The position numbers and the translations under genes are program-made. A DNA stretch of 64,000 nucleotides from Blastocatellia bacterium (lineage in GTDB: Bacteria > Acidobacteriota > Blastocatellia > HR10 > J050). The stretch lies in NCBI GenBank assembly GCA_025054955.1, contig JANWZE010000068.1:19630-83629 (forward strand), in the 5' to 3' direction. Shown one piece after another: positions 17,036 through 26,067 of this stretch (position 1 is the stretch's first letter; every line of letters begins with the position of its first letter). A model generated the notes under the pieces. It was not told the origin of the DNA. It saw nothing but the letters and a program-made list of their open reading frames with translations, and searched no databases.

Positions 17036-18214
17036 CTAATTGACTCTTAGGATGAAACATTTCAAGTAATAGCTCTCAGGCATACTCAGAAGAATGGGAT
17101 GATCGCGAGCCTGCGTCCGCTTTTCTAACAACGTTAAACAACGCCCAGCATCAAAAGCAGCGCTCAGCAAGACCTCCAGAAACATCTGCTCGCTCAGATG
17201 GTAGGAACAGCTACATGTGACCAAGATACCCCCTGGATGGAGCAATCTCATAGCTTGCCGGTTGATCTCCTTATAGCCACGAATTGCACTACCGAGCGCA
17301 GCTCGCGTCTTAGCAAATGCAGGAGGGTCCAATATGATGATGTCAAACCTCTTTGACTGATCGTAATAATCGCGCAATAGATCAAATACATTTGCCTCTA
17401 CACACTCAATGTTATCGAGGCGATTAAGCAGCGCGTTTTTCTTCACGCGCTGTAGAGCCTCTCCGGCTATATCTACTGCTTGAACGCTCTGACACTGAGA
17501 AGCGACCGTCATTGAAAAGCCACCGTCATAACAAAAACAATCCAAGCAATAGCCGCGCGCATATTTGCGAACAGCCGCTTGATTCTCACGCTGATCGAGA
17601 AAAGCGCCGGTCTTTTGCCCTGCTATAAGATCAACCGCGAAGCTTATCCCATTGATCTGCACCACGACCTCTTCCATCAATGTGCCCCACAACACGCCTG
17701 ACTGCAGCGGCAGTTCTTCCAACTGCCGAACCTTTACATCATTGCGCTCAATAATGGCACGCGGGCGCTTCCGCTCAATCAGTAAATCTATCCAAAAACT
17801 CTTGAGCCGCTCCATCCCAGGCGTCAACGTTTGTATGACGTAGTGGTCGCCGTATCGGTCAATAATCAACGACGGCAGCATATCACTTTCCCCAAACACT
17901 AAACGATACGCCTCCGTGTTCTCAACGACCGTTCTTCTCCATGAATCGGCTGCATCAAACCGGCGGGCCCAGAAGCGGTCATTGATTCGCTCATGAGCAC
18001 CGGCAATCCAGCGAAGCGCAATCAATGAATGTTGACTATAAAACCCCCAACCAAGCCTACGATCACGTTCATCAAGAATGGCGACAATGTCTCCGTTGAC
18101 GGCATCGGTCACCTTGACCAGATCGCCGGAAAATACCCATGGATGCCCGGCTCGCAATCGGGCGGCTCCCTTTCGAGAAATAATCACCCTTGCCTCGTTG
18201 CGAGTGCTCACCAC
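17036..18214 (-). CDS. rlmI: 23S rRNA (cytosine)-methyltransferase, RlmI family
   Basis: A class I SAM-dependent methyltransferase of 392 residues. An N-terminal PUA domain (about 8-85, RLRAGHPWVFSGDL) is followed by the RlmI central domain, the FLDQRENQ motif, the SAM loop (LDCFCYDGGFSMTVA), and the catalytic motifs LDPPAFAK and VTCSCSYH, the latter carrying the nucleophilic Cys. In E. coli RlmI makes m5C1962; the same target is inferred. It is the second rRNA methyltransferase on this strand in the region. Confidence 0.9.
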   Translation of the reverse strand: MVSTRNEARVIISRKGAARLRAGHPWVFSGDLVKVTDAVNGDIVAILDERDRRLGWGFYSQHSLIALRWIAGAHERINDRFWARRFDAADSWRRTVVENTEAYRLVFGESDMLPSLIIDRYGDHYVIQTLTPGMERLKSFWIDLLIERKRPRAIIERNDVKVRQLEELPLQSGVLWGTLMEEVVVQINGISFAVDLIAGQKTGAFLDQRENQAAVRKYARGYCLDCFCYDGGFSMTVASQCQSVQAVDIAGEALQRVKKNALLNRLDNIECVEANVFDLLRDYYDQSKRFDIIILDPPAFAKTRAALGSAIRGYKEINRQAMRLLHPGGILVTCSCSYHLSEQMFLEVLLSAAFDAGRCLTLLEKRTQARDHPILLSMPESYYLKCFILRVN

Positions 18215-18353
18215 TAGCTGTCGTGCCCATTGACTATAGGTTCACCGGCTGCCCAGCATACCCGATTTGCTCATTCGGGTCAAATACCAATCGCGTCGCA
18301 TCGGCTGCGCTGCATCTTCCAGGCGCTTCTCTTTTTCTCTATAATCAAGCCTC

Positions 18354-19202
18354 ATGGACGTCATCAGGAATCCAGCACGCATGAGTCATCTGGTGTCTCG
18401 AGTACACACCCAGCGTAAACGTATCGGCTTGGTGCCAACCTGGGGAGGCCTGCATGAAGGACACCTGTCCATGGTACGCACCATCAAAGGCCTCGTTGAC
18501 GTCGTGGTGGTCTCCATCATTCCGCCCTCTCCCCATTCAGGAAGCGATCTTTTGCTCAGAGCACATCCTTCGACGCTGACCCAAGACGTTGAACTCTTGG
18601 TGCCCACAGACATTGACTACGTGTTCGCACCGAAACGACAGGATGTCATCTCGCCAACGCCCGTAACAGAAGTCGTTGTCCACGGACTCAAAGATCGCTT
18701 GTTCGGCGGCTTGCGGACACGTTTTTATACTGACGCAACGACAGAGCTGGTCATCTTGCTCAACATCACGCGTCCCGATGTCGTCAGCATGAGTCAAAAA
18801 GACCCACAACTCCTCATGATCGCTCGTCGCATTACAGCAGATTTGCATTTCTCTTGCCAAATCATGGTCACCCCCACCGTTCGCGAGCCGGACGGCACGG
18901 CGGCCTCCTGGTGGTTGTCACGACTGTCGCCTGAGCAACGACAGGCAGCCGCCGTCATATACAAAGGATTGGAAAAAGCTCAGGTCCTCTTTGGCGCCGG
19001 CGAACGAGAAGCCCATGAGCTGATCCAGGCCATCCGAGAGGTTTACGCATCAGAAGTCTTACTCAAAACCGATTACATTGGCATTGTGGACCCGGTCACG
19101 TTAGAACCTCTCACCACCATTGACGAAAGACCGGCCCTGGTGGCCGTTGCCGTCACCATCGGCGATGCTCACCTCATTGACAACCTGATCATCAATGAAT
19201 AG
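18354..19202 (+). CDS. PanC-like protein with altered pantothenate synthetase active site
   Basis: 282 residues, about the length of pantothenate synthetase, with the family's overall order from VPTWGGLHEGHLSMVR to the C-terminal DNLIINE. The HEGH nucleotide motif (34-37) and the KD pair (149-150) are kept, but other substrate-binding motifs are not. Trp30 replaces the Met of PTMG. The SIFVNPTQF block reads SIIPPSPHS (54-62), losing the Asn and Gln that bind pantoate and beta-alanine. FGxKDxQQ reads MSQKDPQL, and the SSRN motif reads SWWL (185-188). It is probably a paralogue with changed substrate or lost ligase activity, and a canonical panC may exist elsewhere. It seems monocistronic. Confidence 0.75.
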   Translation: MDVIRNPARMSHLVSRVHTQRKRIGLVPTWGGLHEGHLSMVRTIKGLVDVVVVSIIPPSPHSGSDLLLRAHPSTLTQDVELLVPTDIDYVFAPKRQDVISPTPVTEVVVHGLKDRLFGGLRTRFYTDATTELVILLNITRPDVVSMSQKDPQLLMIARRITADLHFSCQIMVTPTVREPDGTAASWWLSRLSPEQRQAAAVIYKGLEKAQVLFGAGEREAHELIQAIREVYASEVLLKTDYIGIVDPVTLEPLTTIDERPALVAVAVTIGDAHLIDNLIINE

Positions 19203-19375
19203 CTTTTGTTTGTCCAGCAAGGCGCAAAATTCTTCTTCGCAGCAATACGGAGTTTATTGTATAATGGCGGTCGTCTTTTGGAATTGGGCTTGGATGTAAC
19301 AAATTGAAAAGGTGAGTGAAGCAACTGAACGAACGGCTTCAACGAATGAGAGTTCATTAGCTGAGGGAGGTGGTT

Positions 19376-19597
19376 ATGAACATAAGAAAGGTGATTCATA
19401 TCATCCTTTGGGTAGGAGCCTTGGTCTGTTTCGCTATGTCCTACATTTCCCATGGGCGATGGATTGAACGAGGTGGGTTAGAAACAGACCCTGGGCGAAG
19501 CACCTGGATGATCTATGGAGCAATCGGGGTGATCTTCATTGCCATCTGGTTCTTCACCAGAGAGAAAGAGGAGGAGATCAGCATCACGCGGAGTTGA
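19376..19597 (+). CDS. Small two-helix membrane protein
   Basis: 73 residues with two predicted transmembrane helices (about 6-27 and 47-65), a short polar loop (HGRWIERGGLETDPGRS) and a charged C-terminus. The ATG at 19376 is directly preceded by GGAGGTGGTT; the GTG at 19370 would include the Shine-Dalgarno sequence. A TATAAT-like box occurs at 19260-19265 but without a clear -35. No family is recognised. The coding case rests on the strong ribosome-binding site and clean membrane topology. Confidence 0.7.
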   Translation: MNIRKVIHIILWVGALVCFAMSYISHGRWIERGGLETDPGRSTWMIYGAIGVIFIAIWFFTREKEEEISITRS

Positions 19598-19737
19598 AAG
19601 AGCGGAGGCATTAGTTTTACTCATGAGCTGCCTTCAGAAGGGGCCATGATGTTTTTTGCTCAAAAGCCACTGCTAAGCCTCATGCGCCCCCTTCTTTCTA
19701 CTCTTTCTGTTCTTGCCTTCCTCTTTCAAGAATGTGG

Positions 19738-19794
19738 CACAGGCGTCCCACCTGTGATCCTCATCGTTTCGGGGCTGTCGCCAGCGGCGACAGC
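19738..19794. terminator. Hairpins between convergent genes
   Basis: Two hairpins lie between the small membrane protein gene and the convergent M48 gene. One belongs to the CACAGG...CCTGTG repeat family (19738-19757), the other is a perfect 9-bp stem GCTGTCGCC/GGCGACAGC with a 3-nt loop (19774-19794). No T-run is present on either strand, so termination is only suggested by position. Confidence 0.35.
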
Positions 19795-19818
19795 AATAAG
19801 TCCCCAGCGAAAACATTC

Positions 19819-20859
19819 CTAGGGATTTGGCTTTTTCAATTCCGGTTTCTCTCGTGGTTCTTGGCCTTTGTCATCGCTCGGTTGCCCTGAATCAGTTGGC
19901 CGACGCCGCTTCAACGTCGGAGGGCCTGTTTCTCCAGGTCGCCCTTCAGCATCAAGCTTGCGCGCCTGGCCTTGCAAACGAGCCAAGCGATCCTTGATCC
20001 GATTAAACTCCCACGAGCTAATCACGTACTCATCACGCTCAGGAAAACGAACGATGAGATCCCTGACTGCCTTAATTCGATCCCCTTCAAATGGGTGAGT
20101 CATAAACAGCTTGGAGAATGCATTGGGTTGCTTCTTGCGCTTGGCTTCCAGTTTCTCAAACATCGTAATAAGGCCATTGGGATCGTATCCGGCCGCCCAG
20201 GAATACTGAGCGCCTAACATGTCTGCTTCATTCTCAGCATTTCGGCTGAATTTGAAAAAGGCCAGCGGTAGTCCAAAACTGGCGCCCAATTGACCGAGCA
20301 TCCCAACCCCACCACCGACAAAGATCAATGGGACAGTAGCAGCCCACGAAAGCAACTGCGACTTGGTGAAATTTTCCAAAGCATGACGCGCCACCACATG
20401 CGAAATCTCGTGAGCCATAACACCAGCCAACTCCGCTTCGTTTTCCGCCGCCAGGATTAATCCCGTGTTGACATAGAAGAAACCACCGGGCAATGCAAAA
20501 GCGTTGATCTCATCAGACACAACCACCTTGATCGTGAAGGGCATCTGTGCATCCGAGTGCAACACGATGTTCTGACCAATTCGATTGATATACTCTACAA
20601 TAATTGGGTCGTCCACCAGCTTCAGTTGCTGGTCAACGGTTGCAGCTAATTGCCGTCCGAGGGCAATTTCTTTGTCAATCGAATAAAAATTTAACTGTCC
20701 TTTGTTGATGTTGCGCTTGCCAATCAATAATGGATTTTCTTTGTCAGAAAGCGGCTTTGAGCTAGCCGTCTTATCTTGAGAGAAGATCGGCGATGGCGCC
20801 ATGACCATAGACGCTGTCAGTACCGCTGAAAGGATCACCTGTGATACCCGGCTTATCAT
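19819..20859 (-). CDS. Periplasmic M48-family metalloprotease (BepA-like)
   Basis: 346 residues with a signal peptide (about 1-28) and a zinc-dependent M48 catalytic domain. The zinc site is His150-Glu151-x-x-His154 in MAHEISHVVARHAL, with the third ligand in ENEADMLGAQY. Family relatives such as BepA degrade misassembled outer-membrane proteins, including LptD, in the periplasm. The C-terminal TPR domain of BepA is absent; instead there is a Pro/Lys/Glu-rich disordered tail. Substrate is unknown. Confidence 0.9.
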   Translation of the reverse strand: MISRVSQVILSAVLTASMVMAPSPIFSQDKTASSKPLSDKENPLLIGKRNINKGQLNFYSIDKEIALGRQLAATVDQQLKLVDDPIIVEYINRIGQNIVLHSDAQMPFTIKVVVSDEINAFALPGGFFYVNTGLILAAENEAELAGVMAHEISHVVARHALENFTKSQLLSWAATVPLIFVGGGVGMLGQLGASFGLPLAFFKFSRNAENEADMLGAQYSWAAGYDPNGLITMFEKLEAKRKKQPNAFSKLFMTHPFEGDRIKAVRDLIVRFPERDEYVISSWEFNRIKDRLARLQGQARKLDAEGRPGETGPPTLKRRRPTDSGQPSDDKGQEPREKPELKKPNP

Positions 20860-21045
20860 GACTCTGAAACTCCTATCTTAGTTTTTAGGGCGGTTATTAT
20901 ACATCCGCAGGATTAAAAAAATCCCCCACAGCCATTAATTTTTCCTAATTCATTGGACCCTCTCATCACGGTCTTGCAATCGGTCCCTTACTGGGATAAC
21001 GTTGATTTCCATTCAGACAATCGGGCCAAGGAGCTCCACATTCCG

Positions 21046-21627
21046 ATGACAGAAACGGAAATCAAAATTCGTTGCACGACCAATCCGATTGAGCATCACC
21101 CAGAGCTGAGCGTCCAGGTCATCGTACCGCGTCACTTCGAAGACAATCGGCTCTTTGATTTTCCTGATCAACGATTACACGCAACGAATCGAACGCTTCG
21201 CTTGCGTCAAACCGAACAGGAGAATTGGTTGACGTTTAAGGACTCCCCGCTGCCACACACGTGGTTGAAAATAAGACCAGAATACCAGGTCGCCATTGAC
21301 ACGCCCGATGCCATGCAACAAATCCTGCATGCCCTCGGACTTCAGCAGGTATTCCGCTATCAAAAGTATCGAACCGTATTTCGTGTCGTCTTACCAGACC
21401 AATCGGAACTTCACGCGATGTACGATGAAACTCCTATGGGAAATTATTTGGAGCTGGAAGGTGACGCTGCATCTATCCGAAAAACAATTGACCTCTTAGG
21501 TGTATCGCCGGCAGCAACCGTCACAGCAAGCTACCCAACTCTCTGGAGGCAGTATCTGCAACAAATAGGCAGCGCCCCAAGAGACATGATCTTTGAGCAA
21601 GAGCGTCCGGTACCATGCGTGCGATGA
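21046..21627 (+). CDS. CYTH-domain protein
   Basis: 193 residues with a CYTH (triphosphate tunnel) fold: an N-terminal ExExK motif (ETEIKIR), alternating basic strands (RTLRLRQ, RYQKYR) and an acidic end (YDETPMGNYLELEG). Family members bind inorganic triphosphate, thiamine triphosphate or ATP (class IV adenylate cyclase); the substrate here cannot be assigned. The ATG at 21046 is chosen over the TTG at 20953, which adds residues unlike the family. It overlaps the MurU-like gene by 13 bases, so the two are probably co-translated. Confidence 0.8.
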   Translation: MTETEIKIRCTTNPIEHHPELSVQVIVPRHFEDNRLFDFPDQRLHATNRTLRLRQTEQENWLTFKDSPLPHTWLKIRPEYQVAIDTPDAMQQILHALGLQQVFRYQKYRTVFRVVLPDQSELHAMYDETPMGNYLELEGDAASIRKTIDLLGVSPAATVTASYPTLWRQYLQQIGSAPRDMIFEQERPVPCVR

Positions 21628-22580
21628 TCATGGCAGCCGGGTATGGCACGCGGTTATGGCCATTGACGGCTGACCGCGCTAAGCCTGCTGTGCCCTTTCT
21701 TAATCGCCCCCTGATTGCATACTCGCTTGAGTATCTCGCCAGGTTCGGCATCAGCGATTTCATTATCAACCTGCATCACTTTCCCGAAACCGTGAAAGCC
21801 GCTGTTGAACGCCACCTGCCTCCCAACTGCCGAGTTCAGTTCTCCTATGAGCCGGAAATCCTTGGCACGGGCGGCGCCTTAGACAAGGTCCGTGATTACC
21901 TGACTGAGTCCTTCGTTATTCTCAATGGCAAAATCGTCACAGATATTGACCTGTCGGCGGCAATCGAGACGCACCGGCGACAAAATGCCCTGGCAACGCT
22001 TGTGCTCCTGCCCAACGTGCGTCGCGAAAAATTTAGCTGTGTTCATATTGCCGATGACGGGCGTATACTTGGTTTCTCCAAAGCACCAGACCCTTCCGAC
22101 ACACAGAGCACGAATTCTCCACCTCTGATGTTCACCGGTATCCAGATAGCCGAGCCACGATTGCTTGACTATATCCCCAGAGGTCGGTTCTCTCACACAA
22201 CCCAAGAAGGCTACCCCAATGCTATCAAACACGGAGAAATGATCGCGGCTCATATAGCCACTGGACATTGGTATGAATTCAGCACATTACAACGGTATTT
22301 GGAACACCACCTTGAATTCATGAAACGGAACGGACAATCCTACATAGCCGGAACAGGATTGGTCAGAGAGCCGCATACGACGTTATCGGACTCGGTTCTT
22401 TGGGAGCACGTCTTCATCGGACACTCGGCTTCTCTGCTCCGATGCATCGTCGGCGACTCGGTTCAGATACCAGCCGGTATGCGCCTTGAAAATGTTGTCA
22501 TTGTCCGCCGTGACCTTTGCTCGCAACCGCCCGCAGGCCACGTCATCGGCCATAACTTGATCGTCCCTATTACAGACTAA
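21615..22580 (+). CDS. Sugar-1-phosphate nucleotidyltransferase, MurU-like
   Basis: 321 residues. The N-terminal nucleotidyltransferase domain has the signature AAGYGTRLWPLTADRAKPAVPF and LGTGGAL. After about residue 235 the sequence looks like a short left-handed beta-helix (SDSVLWEHVFIGHSA, CIVGDSVQIPAG), which the 223-residue Pseudomonas MurU lacks. The adjacent AmgK-like kinase gene suggests that it converts MurNAc-alpha-1-phosphate to UDP-MurNAc in peptidoglycan recycling. A mannose- or glucose-1-phosphate substrate is the main alternative, and the C-terminal extension leaves this open. Confidence 0.8.
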   Translation: MRAMIMAAGYGTRLWPLTADRAKPAVPFLNRPLIAYSLEYLARFGISDFIINLHHFPETVKAAVERHLPPNCRVQFSYEPEILGTGGALDKVRDYLTESFVILNGKIVTDIDLSAAIETHRRQNALATLVLLPNVRREKFSCVHIADDGRILGFSKAPDPSDTQSTNSPPLMFTGIQIAEPRLLDYIPRGRFSHTTQEGYPNAIKHGEMIAAHIATGHWYEFSTLQRYLEHHLEFMKRNGQSYIAGTGLVREPHTTLSDSVLWEHVFIGHSASLLRCIVGDSVQIPAGMRLENVVIVRRDLCSQPPAGHVIGHNLIVPITD

Positions 22581-22637
22581 CCAATTCAATTATTGTCAAA
22601 CCAGATTCGATCCGGTATATTTCCGCGCTGTACTTCC

Positions 22638-23675
22638 ATGCCAACACCAATCGAAACAGAAATTAAGCGATTCGCCGCGTGTGCCCTTGGCGGCGTCGCA
22701 ACAGCGAATCATGTGGTCAAACTTGCCGGAGATGCTTCGTCCCGACAGTATTTCCGCGTGACCGCGGCTGATGGCAAGACCTATGTCGTGGCTCGCTACC
22801 CAGAGCCTTTCGACCCAATTCATCATCCAACCATTCAGACAACTCGGCTTTTCTTGGCAGCCGGCCTGCCAGTCCCCAAAATCTTGGCCCTCTCGGATAA
22901 TCATCAGCTCATGCTGTTGGATGATCTCGGCGACATGCGCCTCCAAGACTGGCTCATGACAACTAAACCGGACGCGCATCAATCGGCCTATCGTCAAACG
23001 ATCGACCTGATCATACGCATCCAAGAGGCTCAGCAATTAGCGACCACGCTCGACTGCATCGCAGCGCGCATAGCATTTGATCAGGAGAAACTCCAATGGG
23101 AACTGGCCTTTTTCTATCAAAACTTCTTTCAACGTTATCTTGGCCTGCAGCACGATGCAGACCTGAAGCAAAGGTTGTTTGATGAGTTCACCGAAATCGC
23201 CTGCACCCTTGCCTCATTGCCGCGCGTCTTGTGTCATCGCGACTTCCACTCGCGAAACCTCATGTTGCATGACCACCGCTGGTTTATCATAGACCATCAA
23301 GATGCCCGCATGGGCCCTGTGTTTTATGATCTAGCGTCGTTGCTAGGCGATCCATACGTCGAATTAGACGAGTCGTTCTGCAAGGAGATGTTGCACTACT
23401 TCGTGGCTCAACGTCGCCAGAAACCACCAATCCACTTAGTGCCCGATCAGGCCTCGGCGCTCAACAAAGAATACAATCTCATGCTCGTGCAGCGCCTGTT
23501 GAAAGCAGCAGGAACGTATGCCTATCAAATGACTGTTCTAGGCAACAGTGTCTATCTGCCATACATCCCCCGTGCATTGAAACGCGCCTTCGCAGCCATT
23601 CATCAACTGGATGGTTACCCAACACTGAAAGCCGAACTTGAGCGCTTGCTGACCACCTCACTCCCCTCAGCGTGA
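22638..23675 (+). CDS. Aminoglycoside-phosphotransferase-fold sugar kinase, AmgK-like
   Basis: 345 residues from the ATG at 22638; a TTG at 22593 would add an unconvincing N-terminus. The APH-type kinase fold shows GDASSRQYFRV in the ATP loop, LLDDLGDMRL at the hinge, the catalytic loop CHRDFHSRNLML and the metal-binding IIDHQDARMGPVFYDLASLL. In Pseudomonas AmgK phosphorylates the anomeric hydroxyl of MurNAc/GlcNAc, feeding MurU. Placement 57 nt downstream of the MurU-like gene supports the same recycling pathway here. Confidence 0.85.
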   Translation: MPTPIETEIKRFAACALGGVATANHVVKLAGDASSRQYFRVTAADGKTYVVARYPEPFDPIHHPTIQTTRLFLAAGLPVPKILALSDNHQLMLLDDLGDMRLQDWLMTTKPDAHQSAYRQTIDLIIRIQEAQQLATTLDCIAARIAFDQEKLQWELAFFYQNFFQRYLGLQHDADLKQRLFDEFTEIACTLASLPRVLCHRDFHSRNLMLHDHRWFIIDHQDARMGPVFYDLASLLGDPYVELDESFCKEMLHYFVAQRRQKPPIHLVPDQASALNKEYNLMLVQRLLKAAGTYAYQMTVLGNSVYLPYIPRALKRAFAAIHQLDGYPTLKAELERLLTTSLPSA

Positions 23676-23760
23676 ACTCACCTCGTCATTGACTAGACCC
23701 ATTCTGGTTCAAAAATCCTTCGCTCCTGAAAATGGCTACTTGACGTACCAACCTCGGCGC

Positions 23761-23823
23761 TGGTTGACCAGAGCGAATGAGCTGGCTCACCGGAGCGAAT
23801 GGAATTGGCTGACCGAAGCGAAT
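23761..23823. repeat. Three degenerate tandem copies of a GAGCGAAT unit
   Basis: Units of about 21-24 nt (TGGTTGACCAGAGCGAAT, TGGCTCACCGGAGCGAAT and TGGCTGACCGAAGCGAAT) lie just upstream of the tRNA-Ala promoter. They do not encode anything recognisable. Confidence 0.6.
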
Positions 23824-23824
23824 C

Positions 23825-23852
23825 TTGACATTTGATCGCGCCATGCTATGCT
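23825..23852 (+). promoter_or_regulatory. Sigma-70-type promoter of tRNA-Ala
   Basis: A perfect TTGACA (23825-23830) and TATGCT (23847-23852) with a 16-nt spacer. Transcription would start about 25 nt before the tRNA. Confidence 0.6.
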
Positions 23853-23883
23853 TGCTGTGCGTTTCGATGATTCACACAGATGT

Positions 23884-23959
23884 GGGGTGGTAGCTCAGTT
23901 GGCAGAGCACGGCGTTCGCAACGCCGGGGTCGGGAGTTCAAATCTCCTCCACTCCACCA
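23884..23959 (+). tRNA. tRNA-Ala (anticodon CGC)
   Basis: 76 nt with a complete cloverleaf. The acceptor stem GGGGTGG/CCACTCC contains the G3:U70 pair that identifies tRNA-Ala. The anticodon stem CGGCG/CGCCG encloses the loop TTCGCAA, giving anticodon CGC. The discriminator is A and the CCA end is encoded. Confidence 0.97.
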
Positions 23960-24067
23960 TTCGTTCTTTCAATGGGCTGATTCGTCAACCGAGCACGGTC
24001 TTGACGGTAAACGACAAATTCGGCATATTACCGACTCCAATTTGAATTCGATCTATTCACGCACTCC

Positions 24068-24832
24068 ATGAACTTCCTTGCTCTGACTGCCTATGAACTT
24101 CAGGAAGCAGCCATTCTGACGTGGCGGGCGTTCAAAGCTCTGTTCAAACGTCCACTCTATCTGAGGGACATTATCGAACAGATGGACAAGATTGGCGTCG
24201 GGAGCGTGCTGATTATTATCCTGACCGGCTTTTTCACCGGCGCCGTGTTGACGTTGCACTCTGGAGACACAATGGCCTCGTTTGGCGCGAAAGGATTGAC
24301 CGGCCGGCTGGTCGCCACATCATTGATTCGCGAGTTAGGGCCTGTGTTGACAGCCTTGATGGTAGCCGGACGCGTCGGCTCGGGTGTGGCCGCTGAGCTA
24401 GGCTCGATGCTGGTGACCGACCAGATTGACGCCATGCGAGCCCTTGGCACCGATCCGATCCGAAAATTGGTGATGCCGCGCATGCTTTCGCTGCTCGTGA
24501 TGGTGCCCGCGTTGTCGTTGATTTGCACGGCGCTGGGAATCATTGGAGGATTGGTCATCGCACAAACGCTATTGGGATTATCGTTTGCTCAGTACTTCAG
24601 TTCGGCCATGGAAGCCTTCAAAACCAATGATGTGATCGGCAGCCTCATCAAAGCGACCGTGTTTGGATTGATCATCGCAATTGTTGGAACGCGTGCCGGC
24701 CTGCGAACCAAAGGCGGCACCGAAGGCGTTGGACGTTCGACAACGCAATCAGTCGTCACCGCCTCTATTCTGATCATTATGGCCGATTTCTTTGTCACAC
24801 GAGCCTTGTACATTTTCCTTCCGCCAAACTAA
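24068..24832 (+). CDS. mlaE: MlaE-family ABC transporter permease
   Basis: 254 residues with about five transmembrane helices and the MlaE signature (RELGPVLTALMVAGRVGSGVAAELGSM). It is the membrane component of a retrograde phospholipid or lipid transporter that links the inner membrane to an MCE protein. The mlaD-like gene follows after 74 nt. No ATPase (mlaF) gene is next to the pair in this window, so the ATPase must come from elsewhere. Confidence 0.95.
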   Translation: MNFLALTAYELQEAAILTWRAFKALFKRPLYLRDIIEQMDKIGVGSVLIIILTGFFTGAVLTLHSGDTMASFGAKGLTGRLVATSLIRELGPVLTALMVAGRVGSGVAAELGSMLVTDQIDAMRALGTDPIRKLVMPRMLSLLVMVPALSLICTALGIIGGLVIAQTLLGLSFAQYFSSAMEAFKTNDVIGSLIKATVFGLIIAIVGTRAGLRTKGGTEGVGRSTTQSVVTASILIIMADFFVTRALYIFLPPN

Positions 24833-24906
24833 TGAGTGCTACTCAAGTGGCAACTCATCGAAAAAACGTGTATCTTCATGCAAGGAACACATCAAGGAGA
24901 TAGGCT

Positions 24907-26022
24907 ATGTCGTCACGTGGAAAACGTCTTGCTTGGTCTGAACTCAAAGTGGGGTTGCTCGTACTGGCCAGTCTTGCGATCTTGGTGTTCATTATCATGA
25001 GTGCCACCGGCGGCATCGGCGATCTATTCAGGCAACGATTCATTGCCAAGACTACGTTCGCTGAAGTAGACGGCCTGTTGCCGGGCGCGGAAGTTCGACT
25101 GGCGGGAAAACGGGTGGGCAACGTGAAAGCTGTCAACTTGACTGAGGTTCCCAAGCGAGCCGAAGATCGCAACACCGTCGAGGTGGTTATGGAAATTGAT
25201 CCTGACATTGCACGCCGATTGATTCGCTCCGACTCGTCAGCCACATTAGGGTCCATCGGCTTGTTAGGAGACAAAGTGGTGGAGATCAGACCTGGCACCG
25301 AAAGCGGTCAGCCCTTGCCCAGCGGCTCATATATTCAGAGCACGCCCGGCACGGACATCCGCAAAATCATCTCCGGCGTTGATCCTATCATCAGTGACCT
25401 AACGGCCACTGCGGAGCAAATCAAACAACTGGTCACAAACATCAACGAGGGCAAAGGCACACTGGGCCAACTCATCAACAATCCGCGCGCATACGAGCAT
25501 CTAGACAACACATTGCTGGAAGCCACCCGCTTGTTGAAAGATATTCGTGAAGGACAAGGCACTGTTGGGCGACTCATCAACGACCCAGCATTGTATGATG
25601 ATTTGCGTAATACCACCCGCCGCTTGGAAAATTTCGTCAGACAGATTGACGAAGGCCAAGGAACCGTCACGCGCCTGATCAAAGAGCCGCAACTCTATAC
25701 CAAACTCGATGCTACGCTCACCGAACTGAAACAAACCTCGGAGCGCCTGAACATGATTGCCGCTCGGATCGAGCGCGGAGAAGGTACGATTGGACGGCTT
25801 ATCCATGACTCGGCTTTACATGACGAGACAAAAAAGACCATAACAAATATCCAACACATTACGGCGCGGCTTGACCAGGGACAAGGAACGGCCGGCGCGC
25901 TGCTTCATGATAAAGCCCTCTATGACAATCTGAATGAATTATCGTCTCAACTGGTTCGTCTGATCTATGATTTCCGACAAGACCCGCAGAAGTACTTAAA
26001 ATTGAAGATCTCGATTTTCTAG
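24907..26022 (+). CDS. mlaD: MlaD/MCE-domain protein with C-terminal repeats
   Basis: 371 residues: an inner-membrane anchor (about 14-32), one MCE domain (about 43-135, FAEVDGLLPGAEVRLAGKRVG), then a helical region with five copies of a motif like EGQGTxGRLIxDPxLYDxL. The copies start near residues 179, 213, 247, 288 and 323, i.e. roughly every 34-41 residues. MlaD subunits form hexameric rings that carry lipids between membranes; the repeats could form a long coiled or helical stalk across the periplasm. AAGGAGATAGGCT precedes the ATG. Confidence 0.9.
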   Translation: MSSRGKRLAWSELKVGLLVLASLAILVFIIMSATGGIGDLFRQRFIAKTTFAEVDGLLPGAEVRLAGKRVGNVKAVNLTEVPKRAEDRNTVEVVMEIDPDIARRLIRSDSSATLGSIGLLGDKVVEIRPGTESGQPLPSGSYIQSTPGTDIRKIISGVDPIISDLTATAEQIKQLVTNINEGKGTLGQLINNPRAYEHLDNTLLEATRLLKDIREGQGTVGRLINDPALYDDLRNTTRRLENFVRQIDEGQGTVTRLIKEPQLYTKLDATLTELKQTSERLNMIAARIERGEGTIGRLIHDSALHDETKKTITNIQHITARLDQGQGTAGALLHDKALYDNLNELSSQLVRLIYDFRQDPQKYLKLKISIF

Positions 26023-26067
26023 CGCACTCAACGGGCTGCTGGAGCATCCATTGCGCATCCTACGACA

